DNA of 6,034 bases from an uncultured Olsenella sp. (GTDB lineage: Bacteria > Actinomycetota > Coriobacteriia > Coriobacteriales > Atopobiaceae): NCBI GenBank assembly GCA_937900605.1, contig CALCDK010000025.1, positions 1-6,034 of the forward strand. Direction: 5' to 3'. This document shows, in pieces, positions 5,490 to 6,034 of this stretch. Positions within the stretch are counted from its first letter, which is position 1. Every line of letters begins with the position of its first letter. The notes beneath the pieces were generated by a model, which ran no database searches, was not told where the DNA came from, and was given only the letters and a program-made list of their open reading frames with translations. The position numbers and the translations under genes are program-made.

Positions 5490-6034
5490 ATGGGCGAGCT
5501 GATCGGCCAGGGGCTCGCGGCGCAGCTGCCGGGCTACGCTATGCGCGTCGTGGACGCGCTCGAGGACGCCGGCTACGAGGCGTGGGTCGTCGGCGGGTGG
5601 GTTCGCGACGCGCTTCTCGGCCACCCGGGACACGACGTGGACGTCACGACGTCGGCCCCGTGGCCCCGCACGATGGCCGTGCTCGAGGCTGCCGGGATCG
5701 AGGTGCACCCCACCGGCATCGCCCACGGCACCGTCACCGCCGTCGTCGACGGCCTGCCCGTCGAGACGACTACCTACCGGGTCGAGGCCGGTTACTCGGA
5801 CCTGCGCCACCCCGACGAGGTCCGCTTCGTCACCGACGTCCGCGAGGACCTCGCGCGCCGCGACTTCACCGTCAACGCCATGGCGTTCCACCCGCGCCGC
5901 GGCCTGCTCGACCCGTTCGGCGGTGCCGATGACCTCGAGAGGCGCACCATCCGCGCGGTGGGCGACCCCATGCGCCGCTTCTCGGAGGACGCCCTGCGCG
6001 TGCTGCGCGCGGTCCGCTTCGCGTGCCGCCTCGA
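5490..6034 (+). CDS. cca: CCA tRNA nucleotidyltransferase family enzyme, N-terminal part, cut by right edge
   Basis: 181 codons are visible; family members run to roughly 400-480 residues, so more than half is missing. Class II enzymes of this family add or repair the 3' CCA end of tRNAs using CTP and ATP. The visible part is the nucleotidyltransferase head domain: the glycine motif VVGGWVRD (33-40), metal-binding Asp49 and Asp51 in HDVDVTT, the GIAHGTVTAVVDG strand region (76-88), LARRDFTVNAMA (121-132) with the RRDF motif, then DPFGGADDLERRTIRAVGDP (141-160) and RFSEDALRVLRAVRFA (163-178), which begins the RNA-binding neck. The glycine motif has Trp37 where Cys, Ala or Phe is more usual. 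ATG 5490 is supported by AGAGGAGG (5477-5484), 5 nt upstream. The nucleotide-specifying motif (EDxxR-like) and any HD domain lie beyond the edge, so an A-adding or poly(A) polymerase relative cannot be fully excluded. Confidence 0.9.
   Translation, partial: MGELIGQGLAAQLPGYAMRVVDALEDAGYEAWVVGGWVRDALLGHPGHDVDVTTSAPWPRTMAVLEAAGIEVHPTGIAHGTVTAVVDGLPVETTTYRVEAGYSDLRHPDEVRFVTDVREDLARRDFTVNAMAFHPRRGLLDPFGGADDLERRTIRAVGDPMRRFSEDALRVLRAVRFACRL

Noticed and set aside
1..6034. Searched by eye for tRNA or rRNA genes, CRISPR repeats, insertion-sequence ends, phage genes or attachment sites
   Set aside because: None seen: no spaced direct repeats, no transposase or integrase motifs, and no tRNA-like folds. 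All coding space is taken by the five described genes.

Overview
The window is strongly GC-rich, with C/G-dominated third codon positions, AGGAGG-type ribosome binding sites and an LPxTG-type sortase substrate. Together these suggest a high-GC Gram-positive. The mix of PepC-type cysteine peptidases and an LPATGD surface protein with a gut-type Cys/His repeat fits Coriobacteriia (Olsenella, Collinsella or Atopobium relatives). That placement is inferred from style, not from a marker gene.

Layout, left to right. (1) 1-505, minus: the N-terminal part of a membrane-anchored SPFH/Band 7 protein that runs off the left edge. (2) 506-792: a spacer with a strong hairpin, read as the terminator of the peptidase operon, and a weak promoter for the SPFH gene. 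I see nothing else convincing in it. (3) 793-3636, minus: two tandem peptidase family C1B genes (aminopeptidase C / bleomycin hydrolase family). The promoter-proximal copy (2278-3636) is canonical. The distal copy (793-2268) keeps all catalytic residues but is altered at the substrate-binding glycine loop, in a charged insert and at the C-terminal tail. The genes are 9 nt apart, and the stop codon of the first overlaps the ribosome binding site of the second, so they look like a co-translated pair. (4) 3637-3867: a divergent intergenic region with a probable promoter on each strand, a 9-nt repeat near the -35 position of both, a short palindrome, and a hairpin just before the downstream gene's ribosome binding site. 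(5) 3868-5277, plus: a secreted, cell-wall-anchored protein with signal peptide, repetitive beta-helix-like body, Cys/His-rich module and LPATG sorting signal, followed by a strong terminator. (6) 5490-6034, plus: the N-terminal catalytic part of a CCA-adding tRNA nucleotidyltransferase family enzyme, cut by the right edge.

The peptidase pair probably handles intracellular peptide turnover. The SPFH protein and the nucleotidyltransferase look like ordinary housekeeping neighbours. Nothing here demonstrates a wholly new system. The best leads are the diverged C1B paralogue and the possible shared control of the divergent peptidase operon and surface-protein gene.
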